DNA of 64,000 nucleotides from positions 3,782,001 to 3,846,000 of the forward strand of contig CM065652.1 of NCBI GenBank assembly GCA_033220425.1, written 5' to 3'. Positions 33,761 to 43,244 of this stretch are shown in pieces. The DNA comes from Lepraria neglecta (lineage: Eukaryota > Ascomycota > Lecanoromycetes > Lecanorales > Stereocaulaceae). Made by a program: the position numbers and the translations under genes. Below the pieces are notes generated by a model. The model searched no databases and was not told the origin of the DNA. It saw only the letters and a program-made list of their open reading frames with translations. Positions within the stretch are counted from its first letter, which is position 1. Every line of letters begins with the position of its first letter.

Positions 33761-35681
33761 TCACCGGCGACGCTTTTTGGAGGATGCTATTGGACGCGTG
33801 TTGCACGTAGCCGCCGCTTGATAGCACTGATCAAGTTCACAAATGACGTCTTTATAGAAAGCCTTTTGCAGGTCTATATTATCGAGCTCCGGCTGATCCA
33901 AGTCCATGTCAAAGTCACATAACAGACACCGCTGCACTACCATTTCATACCTAAGACTTTCCACTCTATTTACAGCTTCAGAGAGCCGAAGTGCAGTCCT
34001 AAAATTGGCATCCAAATCTGACCCTGGGAATGCCGAGGGCCGAGACGCTTGAGATATAGAGTCCTCGGGCATTTGGAGCTCGCTAATTGGACGCCCAAAC
34101 GCAAGCTCAACCAAGATGATGCCAACGCTGGCAAGCAATGCGTTGGGGGCAAGCGCTGGGTTAAGACCCCCGCCAAGCGGTGGTTGACTGTGCTTACTGG
34201 GCTTTAGAAGAATTCCACTGAAGTACGGTGCCCGGAGTCTGTCCCTATTAAGATCTTGTATACCAAAGAACACAATATCAGAACTCTGTAAATATCGGGG
34301 GAGCCATGGCGAGGGGTGAAATTGTAACACTGCCATCGAAAGAACTTTAGCCAAGTATAATCGGTCTACACGCGGGAGGCCACCTGGCAGTGTCTTTACA
34401 TCACGTAATGCTTTTGCGAGTGAGATCGAAGTGTGAAGGTGGGTATGCTTCCGATTGGAGAAGAGGAAGTGCTTGTATGTAGGCGATCCAATACCAAGAC
34501 AAGGAGGCTCATAGTCGGAGTCGATCCGCCGTTTCCGCTTTAGCCCCTGCTGTTTTTTGATATCAGCGCACACATTCCGTGTCGAAAATAGATCTTTCGG
34601 ATCCCTTGCTGAGGAGACGGAGCTGTTTGAGGAGGGAGCAATGCGAGGCGTAGGTGCTGCTCCCGGAGAAGAAGGTTTCCTTTTGGAGGGTCTCAGTACA
34701 GTGAGAAGCCTTCGAGCGGAGGTGTTAGGCTCCTTGTTGACATCGTGAGCAGAGCCGCCTTCCATTGCCGGGAACGACTCCACTGCCAATGGAATTGGCC
34801 CTTCCGAGGCCGTAACAGCGTCACTAGGCAACGAGCACGACCACGTAATATCAAAGCCAATCTTCCCAGGTGTAGGTGTTGTTGGACCTTCTGAAACGTT
34901 ACTCTCAAGGGAGATGTTGACTGTATGTTCTGCTGGGCATGAGGACAAATCCGATAGTGTCTCATGTAGGTTCTTCGACGCCTCTTGTATCTCTCCGTAA
35001 TATATGACCTCTATTGGCCTGTCTGCTATGGGCGGTGTTTTTGCTCTTTTCAGGGCTTCGATCTGTCTTGATAGTACCACTAGATCGCCATTGCCTTCGC
35101 GTAACCGTTTCATTGTGTCATCAATGTCGGGTTTCGAAAAGCTGATCTTGGTTCTTTGCCTTAGGTGTGGTAGGACATTTGTTGCTTTTTCGTCCTAGAA
35201 AAATCAAGTCTTAGCATTCATGCCTCTCCGTTCGATCCCAGCGCTTTGGATATCACCCAAAACCTAATTCGCGGAAAGGACTTGCCTGACTCTGATCCAG
35301 TAATATGTGCAAGCGTCCATAGTTCTTGACAATGTGTGACAATGTCCGCTCCACAAGAATCACAGCTGCGATACAGCCTTCGAAAGCATCTCCCAAACGA
35401 GCGTGTAGTTGCTCGCCGAAGTCCTGGTCTTGCCATAGAGGGTGTTGGTAGTTGTGAAACATCTGACGGACTTCATTCTGGTGTTCCGCCACCGAACGTA
35501 GCAGAATTTGGCATTCGTTGGCAAAGACTTCCTTCTGCACTCGGAGAGCTAGTTGAAAGTTATCAGCTTCTTTTGTGTAATCTTTGCTGAAGATTCGAAG
35601 TGGCCGAAGAATTCTCTCGTAGTTCTCGAGAGCAGAGAGGATCAGGGGAGTGACACCTAAAGCTAATCCAGCGACTTCCAT
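33761..35681 (-). CDS. HeLo-like / DUF7580-like protein
   Basis: Two exons (35681-35286 and 35194-33761) give 609 aa. The N-terminus (MEVAGLALGVTPLILSALENYERILRP) is the typical start of fungal proteins carrying the DUF7580 domain. It continues with HEP-like helices through LSHIVKNYGRLHILLDQSQ. The middle is disordered, Ser/Pro-rich and basic (RPSKRKPSSPG). The C-terminal domain has the expected LAKVLSMAVLQFHPSPWLPRYL, SSDIVFF, ASVGIILVELAFGRPI and a DLQKAFYKDVICELDQC ending. The only intron (35285-35195) has a GC donor, GCAAGT, with a TAG acceptor; both sides are in phase 0. DUF7580 proteins are kinase-like remnants associated with HeLo-type domains, with no proven function. Its start lies 224 bp from that of the divergent gene at 35906. 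Confidence 0.85.
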
Positions 35682-35905
35682 TTCACAAATGGAAACGCCG
35701 CGACTTCCTTACTGATATAGGACCCACAAAGTTTCAGCCGGGCAAGTTGTCAGCCGCATGTTGGTTCAAACGGTCAACCATAGCTAGTCAGGGATTCTAA
35801 CTCTTTCGTCTCTAGCACTGCCGGCTAGCGTGCTTGCGCATACGATATCTTCAATGCCAATTTTCCAATTTCATTCTCTAGCCACACGTTGGGTTTCTGG
35901 TACTC
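35682..35905. promoter_or_regulatory. Shared divergent promoter, 224 bp
   Basis: A short spacer separates the starts of the DUF7580-like gene (minus) and the 507-aa gene (plus). It is pyrimidine-rich near 35860-35905 (CATTCTCTAGCCAC). Spacing this tight suggests the pair is co-expressed. Confidence 0.5.
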
Positions 35906-37429
35906 ATGGCTGACACTGCTGGAACTACATCATACCCATTAGACTCCGCAAGTAAACTTAGAGATGGAGAACGGAGTCTTGCTGGCAACTTGGTTTATTG
36001 TTGCCTACATATGTTCGAAGAACTGATCCAATCCGAGACAAGCGATAAAGCTCCGCGAGGTAGTACAGACGGCGATCTTGTCCGACGCTTCTCGCAGCTC
36101 CGGCAGGGCAGGACCGATGCGCCTGCCCCTCACTCAGAGGGTCCTGGGAACGCCGATCACCAGCTTCGCATCCAAGCTCAAAGATTCATCTCGTGGTGTG
36201 AGCAACTCGGCGCTTTGCAAGGAGCCCTAGACGATATTATTCAAAACTCAGATAGCTTAAGGGAAACGCTTTTGACGCTACTCTGTACTCTTGGGGAAAC
36301 GGTGGCTGGATTAGGACGGCAGAGTATCAATAAAAATCTTCATGTGCCTAAGGCTTCAAATAACCTGATTGGGGCTTGTGACTGGTTTGGAAGACTCAGA
36401 GAACAAGCTTTAGAGGTGATCAAGAAGACCGGCGATACGATCTCTAATACAGGCCACATCATGGACTCGGATCTTTCGACGCAAGTATCGCTTTCAAAAT
36501 CTTCTAAAGACCCATTCGGAGACTTGAGGCTGTACAACGATTTACTTTTCGACCTTATACCCTCCCTCAGATATACAAATCAAGCAACATCGTCCCCACG
36601 TCCCCCAGCTAGCCAATTGAAGGCCCCGGGGACAGTACTCCCTGAAATCCCGGAATACTTGAGCTTCATTGCCAAATTCGATTCTTTGTCTCCAAATTTT
36701 CACGTACAAAGCCCAAACGTGACGGGACGAGGTTGGTGGCTCCCGCCAACAAAAAAGGATGCTTACGTTGTGGGAGAATCTTACACATTCTGTTGGATTG
36801 GCGGCAAAATGACTCAATTGGCGGATGACAACCCTATTAGTAAGACAAAATTTAAGAACCTAAAGAGATATGCGGCGGCTACCGTCTTCACCCAACGCCC
36901 AGATACTTCACACTTACTTGCGGTCAACTTTGATGCCCGGGAAACTTCTGTTCATTCAACCGAGAAAGGCTGGAGGACTCTTAGCTTCAATTACGGACGA
37001 ATTAACAATACAATTACTACTTACTCTGCCCTAACGACAGTAGGCACATATGGGCAAATATCAGCTCCCGGCCCTACGAGCCAGATCCCTCAGCTTTTGC
37101 CTGAAATCTACAATTATCACCCCGAAAATGACGCAAAGGGACGGCCGATTCCCTCTCCAAGAAGACACGCAGGTCTTGTTGGCCATCTATCTTTACTCTT
37201 AGCTTTGCCTGTTTTCTCCGCTCCGAGAACCGCTCTGACGGCTGTACTTCGCCAATGTCTCATGCCAGGAGTCTGGCGGGCCCATTCATTTCTGCCACCA
37301 GCGGGTCATGAACGGTTCCGTGGCGCAGTTGTCACGGTGTACCTTGATCCCACCAATCCGCAGTGGTCTACGAAAGAGAACCTTGATCGGCTACAGAACG
37401 GTGAATTTGGGCCATTCTACGGACCTTAA
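35906..37429 (+). CDS. Unrecognised 507-aa protein divergent from the DUF7580-like gene
   Basis: One uninterrupted exon starts MADTAGTTSYPLDSASKLRD. The N-terminal 200 residues are predicted helical (LVYCCLHMFEELIQSE, LQGALDDIIQNSDSLRETLL, LREQALEVIKKTGD). A central part follows with aromatic and beta-rich sequence (RGWWLPPTKKDAYVVGESYT, SFNYGRINNTITTYSAL). The C-terminal 120 residues contain RRHAGLVGHLSLLLALPVFS and end TNPQWSTKENLDRLQNGEFG. No signal peptide, no membrane helix and no known catalytic motif were seen. The tight head-to-head arrangement with a HeLo-like gene suggests a joint role, as seen for paired fungal recognition genes, but this is inference. The long clean frame makes it a confident gene of unknown function. 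Confidence 0.75.
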   Translation: MADTAGTTSYPLDSASKLRDGERSLAGNLVYCCLHMFEELIQSETSDKAPRGSTDGDLVRRFSQLRQGRTDAPAPHSEGPGNADHQLRIQAQRFISWCEQLGALQGALDDIIQNSDSLRETLLTLLCTLGETVAGLGRQSINKNLHVPKASNNLIGACDWFGRLREQALEVIKKTGDTISNTGHIMDSDLSTQVSLSKSSKDPFGDLRLYNDLLFDLIPSLRYTNQATSSPRPPASQLKAPGTVLPEIPEYLSFIAKFDSLSPNFHVQSPNVTGRGWWLPPTKKDAYVVGESYTFCWIGGKMTQLADDNPISKTKFKNLKRYAAATVFTQRPDTSHLLAVNFDARETSVHSTEKGWRTLSFNYGRINNTITTYSALTTVGTYGQISAPGPTSQIPQLLPEIYNYHPENDAKGRPIPSPRRHAGLVGHLSLLLALPVFSAPRTALTAVLRQCLMPGVWRAHSFLPPAGHERFRGAVVTVYLDPTNPQWSTKENLDRLQNGEFGPFYGP

Positions 37430-38140
37430 CTCTTAATTTATCAATGATCGACGGCCCAATTGCCGGTAAATGATCTGCATTCTCCAGCAGATTCCCTTCA
37501 GACAGGTAGCAGGTCTCGACATCTTTGTTTGAGTCAGAATGTATCTTGACCTCCGTAGACTACAGCTAGGCGAGTCCTTGCGAGAACCCAGGGGGTCAAC
37601 CGGATTAGTTGTTCTTACACATGCCAAGGTTTCTCATGTCCCGGCTGGTCGAGTATATGCACAAGGAAAAGATAATGGATGTGAAGAGCATGTGCTCGGG
37701 GTCGTAGGGTTCTGCAAAGGCTCGACACCAAATTAGAAAACCGGTGTCCCTCACTGCTGATGGTAGAGGAGCTTATAAAGCTTCTACATGAGAGGTAAAA
37801 AAGAGAAGTTAAAAGGAGAAGCAAAACGTTGAATTAGTCTGGAGCCTTCTTGACTGAGTACTCAAAGTCAAGTAGGGCCATGGCTGACCTAGCTAGCTAT
37901 ACAATCACCACTCCGTTTAATACCCACCCCAACCAGTGCTGAAGGCCATTAGTGGAAGGACGTTGCACATTCGGATTGATGGGATTCGAAGGGAAAGCCC
38001 GAAATGCGGCCAATCAGTTTCTTGACAATTGCATGGATCAATCAAGACGTCAATACCAACGATGACTAAATCTGTGATTTTGTTTGATATGCCCTAGAAG
38101 CCCGATTGCCATTCATCCCATTCCGAGCCTGTGAGACCCT
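37430..38140. other. Intergenic, no supported gene
   Basis: About 700 bp. Short frames only on both strands. Confidence 0.5.
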
Positions 38141-38311
38141 CTACCTGCCAGCCGGATCCTCCACAAACGCTGAAATCAGAATATGCAGCGCTAAAACGTC
38201 CCCAAGATCCACCGCCTCCCAAACATCCTTCTGACGAATCCACCGCGCGAACTCCATAGAAAGAACCCATTTTCGTCTAGTCCCTCTTGAGCCCGACCCA
38301 CGCGTATACTC
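38141..38311 (-). repeat. Extra C-terminal coding cassette A of the HExxH family
   Basis: On the minus strand this 171-bp open segment encodes a diverged copy of the family's C-terminus: EYTRGSGSRGTRRKW, SMEFARWIRQKDVWEAVD, ALHILISAF, ending in TAG at 38143-38141. It aligns to cassettes at 38530-38365 and 38755-38561 in the same order and frame. Confidence 0.7.
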
Positions 38312-38364
38312 TTTCATCCTCTCACTAGCCTTTCAAGAACTCCAGCTGCCGGCCAGCTACTCTC

Positions 38365-38530
38365 TCTAATTAAGGAGCTCCACAAAAGCTTGTACCGGAA
38401 TGTGAAGCGCTTCCATGTCTTGAGAATCCACCGCAACCCAGAATCCCTGCTGATGAAGCCTCCGCACGAACTCCATAGAAACAACCCATTTTCTTCTAGT
38501 CTCCCTCGAGCCCAACCCACCCGCATACTC
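38365..38530 (-). repeat. Extra C-terminal coding cassette B of the HExxH family
   Basis: Minus strand, 166 bp, encoding EYAGGLGSRETRRKW, SMEFVRRLHQQGFWVAVD, DMEALHIPVQAFVELLN, then TAG. It lies between cassette A and the C-terminus of the broken paralogue, which reads RRLHQQEFWDAVD, VRALHIPKSAFQEFLN at the same place. The units are spaced about 220 bp apart, so this is a tandem duplication of the gene's 3' end. Confidence 0.75.
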
Positions 38531-38560
38531 TTTCCTCCTCTTACTGCTCTTCCAAGAACT

Positions 38561-39673
38561 TTAACTGCCAGCCGGGCCCACTCTTGGATTGAGAAACTCC
38601 TGAAATGCTGACTTGGGAATATGCAATGCTCTAACATCCTGAGGATCCACCGCATCCCAAAATTCCTGCTGATGAAGACGCCGCAGGAATGTCATCGGCA
38701 CCACCCATTGTCTTCTAGTCGTCATAGAGTACGAGCCACGCGTGTACTCGTACTCCGAAAGGAAGCTAGGCCATTCCTGCACGCAGGACGGCATATCCAC
38801 TTCTCCGAAATTCCAGTCGACGTAGCCGCCGAACACGTGGCTTTCCCAACTGCGGCCCAGCTCAGCAATGTCCTCGTCTTCGATGTAAGGCTCCCGAGAC
38901 GTCATCTTGAGCATGTGTAGGACTTGCTCTGCCGTGTAACCGTTCATTACCATCGTTGCCAGAGTGAGGGCCCTGTTGTTCACCGCGTAGTCCAGTGCGT
39001 AGGTGAGTTCACGCATAAGGGTTTTCGCCATTTGAAACCGGACTTTAAGGATCTCGTTGCTGTTGTTTTCAGCTCAAGCGTGTAAGTCTCGCAGAGTTGT
39101 TAAAAACTTGATACTTATATGGATGCGGGATGGAGCGCCACGATAGCGGTTGTTCTCCATGATGTTGATCGGACTCAATTCTTGATAGTTCATGTCCGTT
39201 ACACCCCATAAGTCTTCCATAATCCGAGCGTCTGCATCGGTAAACGACCATTTGAGAGTCAGCGCAAGGCGTTCCAGTGCAGCGTTGACTCTTCTCGCTG
39301 TTTCTGCGTGGCCATTAGAATACGTCTTTGCAAACCTCGTTGAGGAGTCAGGGTGTGAACTTGGCTCCTCGAATTCCCCGCGAGGACTGTACAGGATGTT
39401 GTAGAAATATTCAAAGCTGGGTGGGCTCATCGCTATTTTCGTTGCCAACTGGAAAACAGAGTATAGGAAGTACAGGAATTGGTCCTTTGGCTGACCCGCC
39501 GGGAACGTCCACGAGGTCTTTTGGAGGCCTGGGACCTCGAACTCGAAAATTGTGTGGATTGCATTTGTTAGGGTCCCCTCGGTCGGCGCTACTTCGTCCT
39601 GATCCAGGTACCCAAGCTAATCCTATTGTGCTTGGCTGATGCTACTAAAACTGCGTCTGGTATCAGGATCCAT
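38561..39673 (-). pseudogene. HExxH-family paralogue 3, broken by in-frame stops
   Basis: One frame runs from ATG 39673 (MDPDTRRSFSSISQAQ) to 38561 with three in-frame stops and no frame change. Two TAGs lie just before LGYLDQDE, and a TGA at 39076-39074 lies after LTTLRDLHA. The sequence aligns with the intact neighbours: SPPSFEYFYNILYSPRG, NAALERLALTLKWSF, DIAELGRSWESHVFGG, CVQEWPSFLSEYEY, HQQEFWDAVDPQDVRALHIP. Where the intact paralogue has HEIAH, this copy reads RELTY, so the putative metal site is lost as well. The first TAG aligns with Trp in the paralogues, and the TGA could come from CGA, consistent with transition mutation. It was a full-length member of the tandem family before decay. 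Confidence 0.75.
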
Positions 39674-40232
39674 TTTGGCTGTGAAGATTGAAGAAAGAGA
39701 AGCGTACCGGTCTATATATATATATTGAAGTGGCTGGGTTTGAACGCCAGTGCGGGGTCATGTTTGGAGTTGAATTATATCAAATGTTAACGGGACGGCA
39801 CTGAATGCGGTAAAGTCTTCCTGTGTAAGCATGTCTCATTGGAGGCTTTCTGTTAACCTTGAAACATCATCTGACTGAGAAAGTGTTCTTGTTGATGAAT
39901 ATTCGGGGGCCGCTCCCCTATCATTTCCATAGTGTTGAGTCGGTAGTGAGCCGAGGCGTATTGATCTCGAGACAAAGAAAGTCGTCATTGGGGTGGACAT
40001 GGTGTTACAAAATGTATGGCAACACCCCGCCACAGCCTAGAAGTTGAATTACTTGCAGATTAGAGGCGGTTAATAAGTGTTCGTAGTCTATAGAATTATG
40101 CGTTGATGTCCGGAATCTCGACAATTCCTCAGCACCCGAGAAGCTGTAACTTTTAGGATTTTCTGGATCCTCGCAGATGTTTCCTTCGAAGTAGTGCTTG
40201 CCCTGACCGTCCGGCTCTGTGTCTGCGGATAC
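39674..40232. other. Spacer between HExxH-family paralogues
   Basis: No gene seen in 559 bp. It includes a short TATATATATAT run near 39716, likely upstream of the broken paralogue. Confidence 0.5.
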
Positions 40233-41495
40233 TCAGGGATTCAAGCCCACGCAGCTGTGCTGGTCGAACAGCCTTTCAAGCGTTTCCCTTGGCCTTTCAT
40301 TTGCCAACGCAGCAATCTCATCTTCATCCCCATCGTTCCTTAGCACGCGTGATGAATCTTCGCTTTCGGTTGGCCACGTCCCCTCACTGGACGTACCCGG
40401 ATCCCAGTTGCGGTCAAAATTGTTGCCCTGGTATTCGCGTCTAAGTCCAACGAACTTCCGTATCCGCAGCGTGTGATGGCTAGGAGCTCGACCTCTGACC
40501 GCATCCCAATATTCTTGTGATTGGATGTTTCGAATGTAGTAGAGCGAGATCAGATACGTGGTTGAAAGTCTTGCTGGAAGCGTACGTTCCGGGTTCATTT
40601 CGGCATTGCGTGCAAGGAACGAAGGCCATTCGTAGACAAAGAGAGGGCTGTTGAGGCTCTCCCTGCTGGACATGATGACACCTCCGAATACCTCATTCTC
40701 CCAGCATAATCCAAGTTCGGCCACGCGCTGGTCTTCGACGAATGGTTCTGTGAAGAGGATGCTTGCTCGTTGATCGGGATAGGCTGCGTTCCGCCTGTTC
40801 AGAAAGTCCAGGTCAACGGCAAGATGCATGGCATGTGCAATCTCATGACATAGTGTAACGGCCAGCTGGAAGTTGAGGCTAAGAAGCTGATTCTCGTTCC
40901 TGTCTGGCTGTTCGTATAAACGTCTGAAATCGTTCAAGTAGTAGACACTGATTGCGACAAAACTCGCGCATCCGGTGAGCTGGTTATCCTCTTGAACACT
41001 GATACCAAGTGGATAGGCAAGGAAGTCGGGACCTGTCGAGCCGAGCGAGCCTCCGTGGCCTGAGAGATCTCCAAAGGCAAAGCTGATGGACTCAGCTAAT
41101 CTGTTCAGTGCTCGAGCGATCGTGATTATAGCCGATACTGGGGTCGCTTGTAGACTGATTTCGGGGACGGCCAGATCCTTATAGCGTATTAATGTCGGAC
41201 TTCGAGGGCTGTACAAGATTGAGTAGAGTAGACGTATGCTTGCAGGGCTCCAAATCATTTGAGTTGCGAGACGAAGTGGAGGAGTCAGGTACTCATAGTC
41301 TTGCTGGGTTAGAGTGAGCCATCTTCTTGTACTGGTGGAACCCGGCAGAGGTCGGTCTCTGTTATAGCCGAATATGGGATGGACTGCACCCGTGAGAGGG
41401 GAATGTGTTATTGAGTCATTGGACTCTAGATAGCCATGGCTTTCCCAGTCGCTCAGAGCAAGCAATGGGAAATCTTGTCGACAACTGTCATCCAT
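40233..41495 (-). CDS. Putative HExxH metallopeptidase-like protein (paralogue 2)
   Basis: Single-exon 420-aa protein starting MDDSCRQDFPLLALSDWESH. It carries CHEIAHAMH, with HEIAH at residues 217-221, the zinc-binding and catalytic motif of zincin-type peptidases. A conserved AELGLCWENEVFGG follows at about 259-272; its Glu could be the third metal ligand, as in gluzincins, 39 residues after the second His. There is no signal peptide, so the protein should be cytosolic. Other blocks shared with both neighbours are LRLATQMIWSPAS, LYSILYSPR, ALNRLAESISF, FVYEWPSFL and the C-terminal QSQEYWDAV. The family has no name I recognise. Only this copy of three retains the motif. Peptidase activity is inferred from the motif alone. 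Confidence 0.75.
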   Translation of the reverse strand: MDDSCRQDFPLLALSDWESHGYLESNDSITHSPLTGAVHPIFGYNRDRPLPGSTSTRRWLTLTQQDYEYLTPPLRLATQMIWSPASIRLLYSILYSPRSPTLIRYKDLAVPEISLQATPVSAIITIARALNRLAESISFAFGDLSGHGGSLGSTGPDFLAYPLGISVQEDNQLTGCASFVAISVYYLNDFRRLYEQPDRNENQLLSLNFQLAVTLCHEIAHAMHLAVDLDFLNRRNAAYPDQRASILFTEPFVEDQRVAELGLCWENEVFGGVIMSSRESLNSPLFVYEWPSFLARNAEMNPERTLPARLSTTYLISLYYIRNIQSQEYWDAVRGRAPSHHTLRIRKFVGLRREYQGNNFDRNWDPGTSSEGTWPTESEDSSRVLRNDGDEDEIAALANERPRETLERLFDQHSCVGLNP

Positions 41496-41849
41496 AGTTA
41501 GGTATAGTTGAAGAAGATGTATGTATTCCGGGGTTTAACATACCGGGCCCCTAACACTTGAAGACAATAAGGATGTGGCGAACAGGGTTTTATTCATCCA
41601 GGGGTAAAACGCTAGCATGCACTAGGCCTCAGGTTTCAGTACATGCAGATTAGGATGCAGACGAGATTAGAGATCATACCCATGCGCTGTTCATCTTTTA
41701 AAGAGTTTATATATGTATAAGTCCCGTTACAAGTCCATGTTTGAGTACAGATCGACGTTATCCGGTCCTGCCTAGGAAGATCTCGATTAAAATTCCAGGT
41801 CGCATGTTCGTGGAGTGTTGTTTCTGAAGGTATGCTCGAGTCTGGTTAT
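41496..41849. other. Spacer between HExxH-family paralogues
   Basis: A 354-bp stretch with no gene seen. It carries the upstream region of paralogue 2. Confidence 0.5.
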
Positions 41850-43244
41850 TTAGAACGTAGCAGCTGAGTCTCCATCCTTTCGAACCTTCTGCAACCTCTT
41901 CCTCGCGTTCACAGCTTCTGAGTTGATTTGATTCACAATGTGAAGTTTTCCAGCACGTATGGACTTTCGATTTTCAAAAACTCTTTGAGTCCGTTCGGCC
42001 AATGTCTCATTAGCACTTGAAGCCGAAGGATCTCCACCTCTATCTCCAGCAACTCGGAACGAGTCAGGCCCATCGCTGGGTCCTTCGCCTTCACCCGAGC
42101 CATTGGCAAAGCCTGACGCATCGCTCTCTGCGTCTGGATTGGTGACAAGAATGCCGACAATTTCCTTGATATGTAGTGCCGTGGCATCATCCGCTTTCAT
42201 GTTATCCCAGAAGTCCTGCCGGTGAATGTTGCGGAGGTAGTGCAGTGGCACCACATATTGGGTCGCAGTCTCCTTGTACTTTGCTCGTCGCGGGTAGTCG
42301 CCATCGGTAAGAAATGAAGGCCATCCGCTGAAGAAGAGAGGGTGGTCGACTTGATTCGCCCACTGGATGCTTCCGCCAAGGACTGCATTCTCCCAGCAGT
42401 AGCCCAATTCTGCAACACTATCATTTTCTAGAAATGGTTCGTTGCTCCCCACGCGCTCTCCAGTCCGTTGTGTTTTCTCAAGCTCCGCAAGATCGTGAAT
42501 TGTGGACTCCATGATTGCGTCAAGGAGCAAAGCGAGATCAGTCGCGTGCCCAACTGCATGGGCTATGTTGTGGCAGATGCTGACTGCGAGTTTAAATTGC
42601 AGGGTGAGAATCTGCGAAGTCTTGTCGCTGCCGCTCTTGAGAAGCATAGTGAGCTTAGAAAGGTGATTACGATTGATGTGGATCAAAGAGGCAATACCTC
42701 GCGGAGTGCCCGAATCGTCAGCGATGTTGATTCCATAGGGGTGAAGGGCCAGTGAGTGCGCCACGATGTTATCGCAGTTCTCTTTGCCATCCTCTTTCGG
42801 ATTCTCTACTAGAAAGCTCAAGGATTCGGCAAGACGGTTGAGCGCTTTCCTGGCCATGTTGCGTCGTGTCTCGTTCGATTCAGTTCGCTCAATTTCAAAG
42901 ACTGGCTGCCCTTCATAGTCCATATGTATGGGAGGAAAACGGCGTGGGCTGTAGATGATCTTGTAAAGAAGATCTAAGCTTGCCGGACTTTCGAGCATTG
43001 CGGAAGCCAGACGGAGTACTGGATCCAGTTCGAACCCCAGCTTTTCATATTGGCTTCCTGAGTATTGCGTCCATATCACATGTTCTACAATTGGTGTTGA
43101 GTGATGTTTGTGATGGGAAATTGGAAGCTTAGCGAGATTCAAGTCGAGTTCGTACTGGTCGGAGCTCGGGTGGTCGAGATAGCCAAGGTTCGCCCAGTCA
43201 TCCTGCAAGAACGTTGAGTATTTGTCCCTCGTGCGAGCATCCAT
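41850..43244 (-). CDS. HExxH-family paralogue 1, catalytic Glu replaced
   Basis: Single exon of 464 aa from ATG 43244 (MDARTRDKYSTFLQDDWANL); an in-frame ATG three codons upstream exists, but this start aligns with the starts of both paralogues. All family blocks are present (LRLASAMLESPASLDLLYKI, ALNRLAESLSF, EPFLENDSVAELGYCWENAV, LFFSGWPSFL, IHRQDFWDNM). The metal motif reads CHNIAHAVGH: both His remain but the catalytic Glu is Asn, so peptidase activity is not expected, while metal binding might persist. A longer charged C-terminal tail (SGFANGSGEGEGPSDGPDSF) distinguishes it. The frame is clean, so selection may have kept it as a non-catalytic protein; that is inference. Confidence 0.75.
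   Translation of the reverse strand: MDARTRDKYSTFLQDDWANLGYLDHPSSDQYELDLNLAKLPISHHKHHSTPIVEHVIWTQYSGSQYEKLGFELDPVLRLASAMLESPASLDLLYKIIYSPRRFPPIHMDYEGQPVFEIERTESNETRRNMARKALNRLAESLSFLVENPKEDGKENCDNIVAHSLALHPYGINIADDSGTPRGIASLIHINRNHLSKLTMLLKSGSDKTSQILTLQFKLAVSICHNIAHAVGHATDLALLLDAIMESTIHDLAELEKTQRTGERVGSNEPFLENDSVAELGYCWENAVLGGSIQWANQVDHPLFFSGWPSFLTDGDYPRRAKYKETATQYVVPLHYLRNIHRQDFWDNMKADDATALHIKEIVGILVTNPDAESDASGFANGSGEGEGPSDGPDSFRVAGDRGGDPSASSANETLAERTQRVFENRKSIRAGKLHIVNQINSEAVNARKRLQKVRKDGDSAATF

Noticed and set aside
38314-38655. 113-aa Arg/Trp-rich minus-strand frame
   Set aside because: It reads the repeated C-terminal cassettes in the wrong frame. The correct frame shows family similarity in each cassette.
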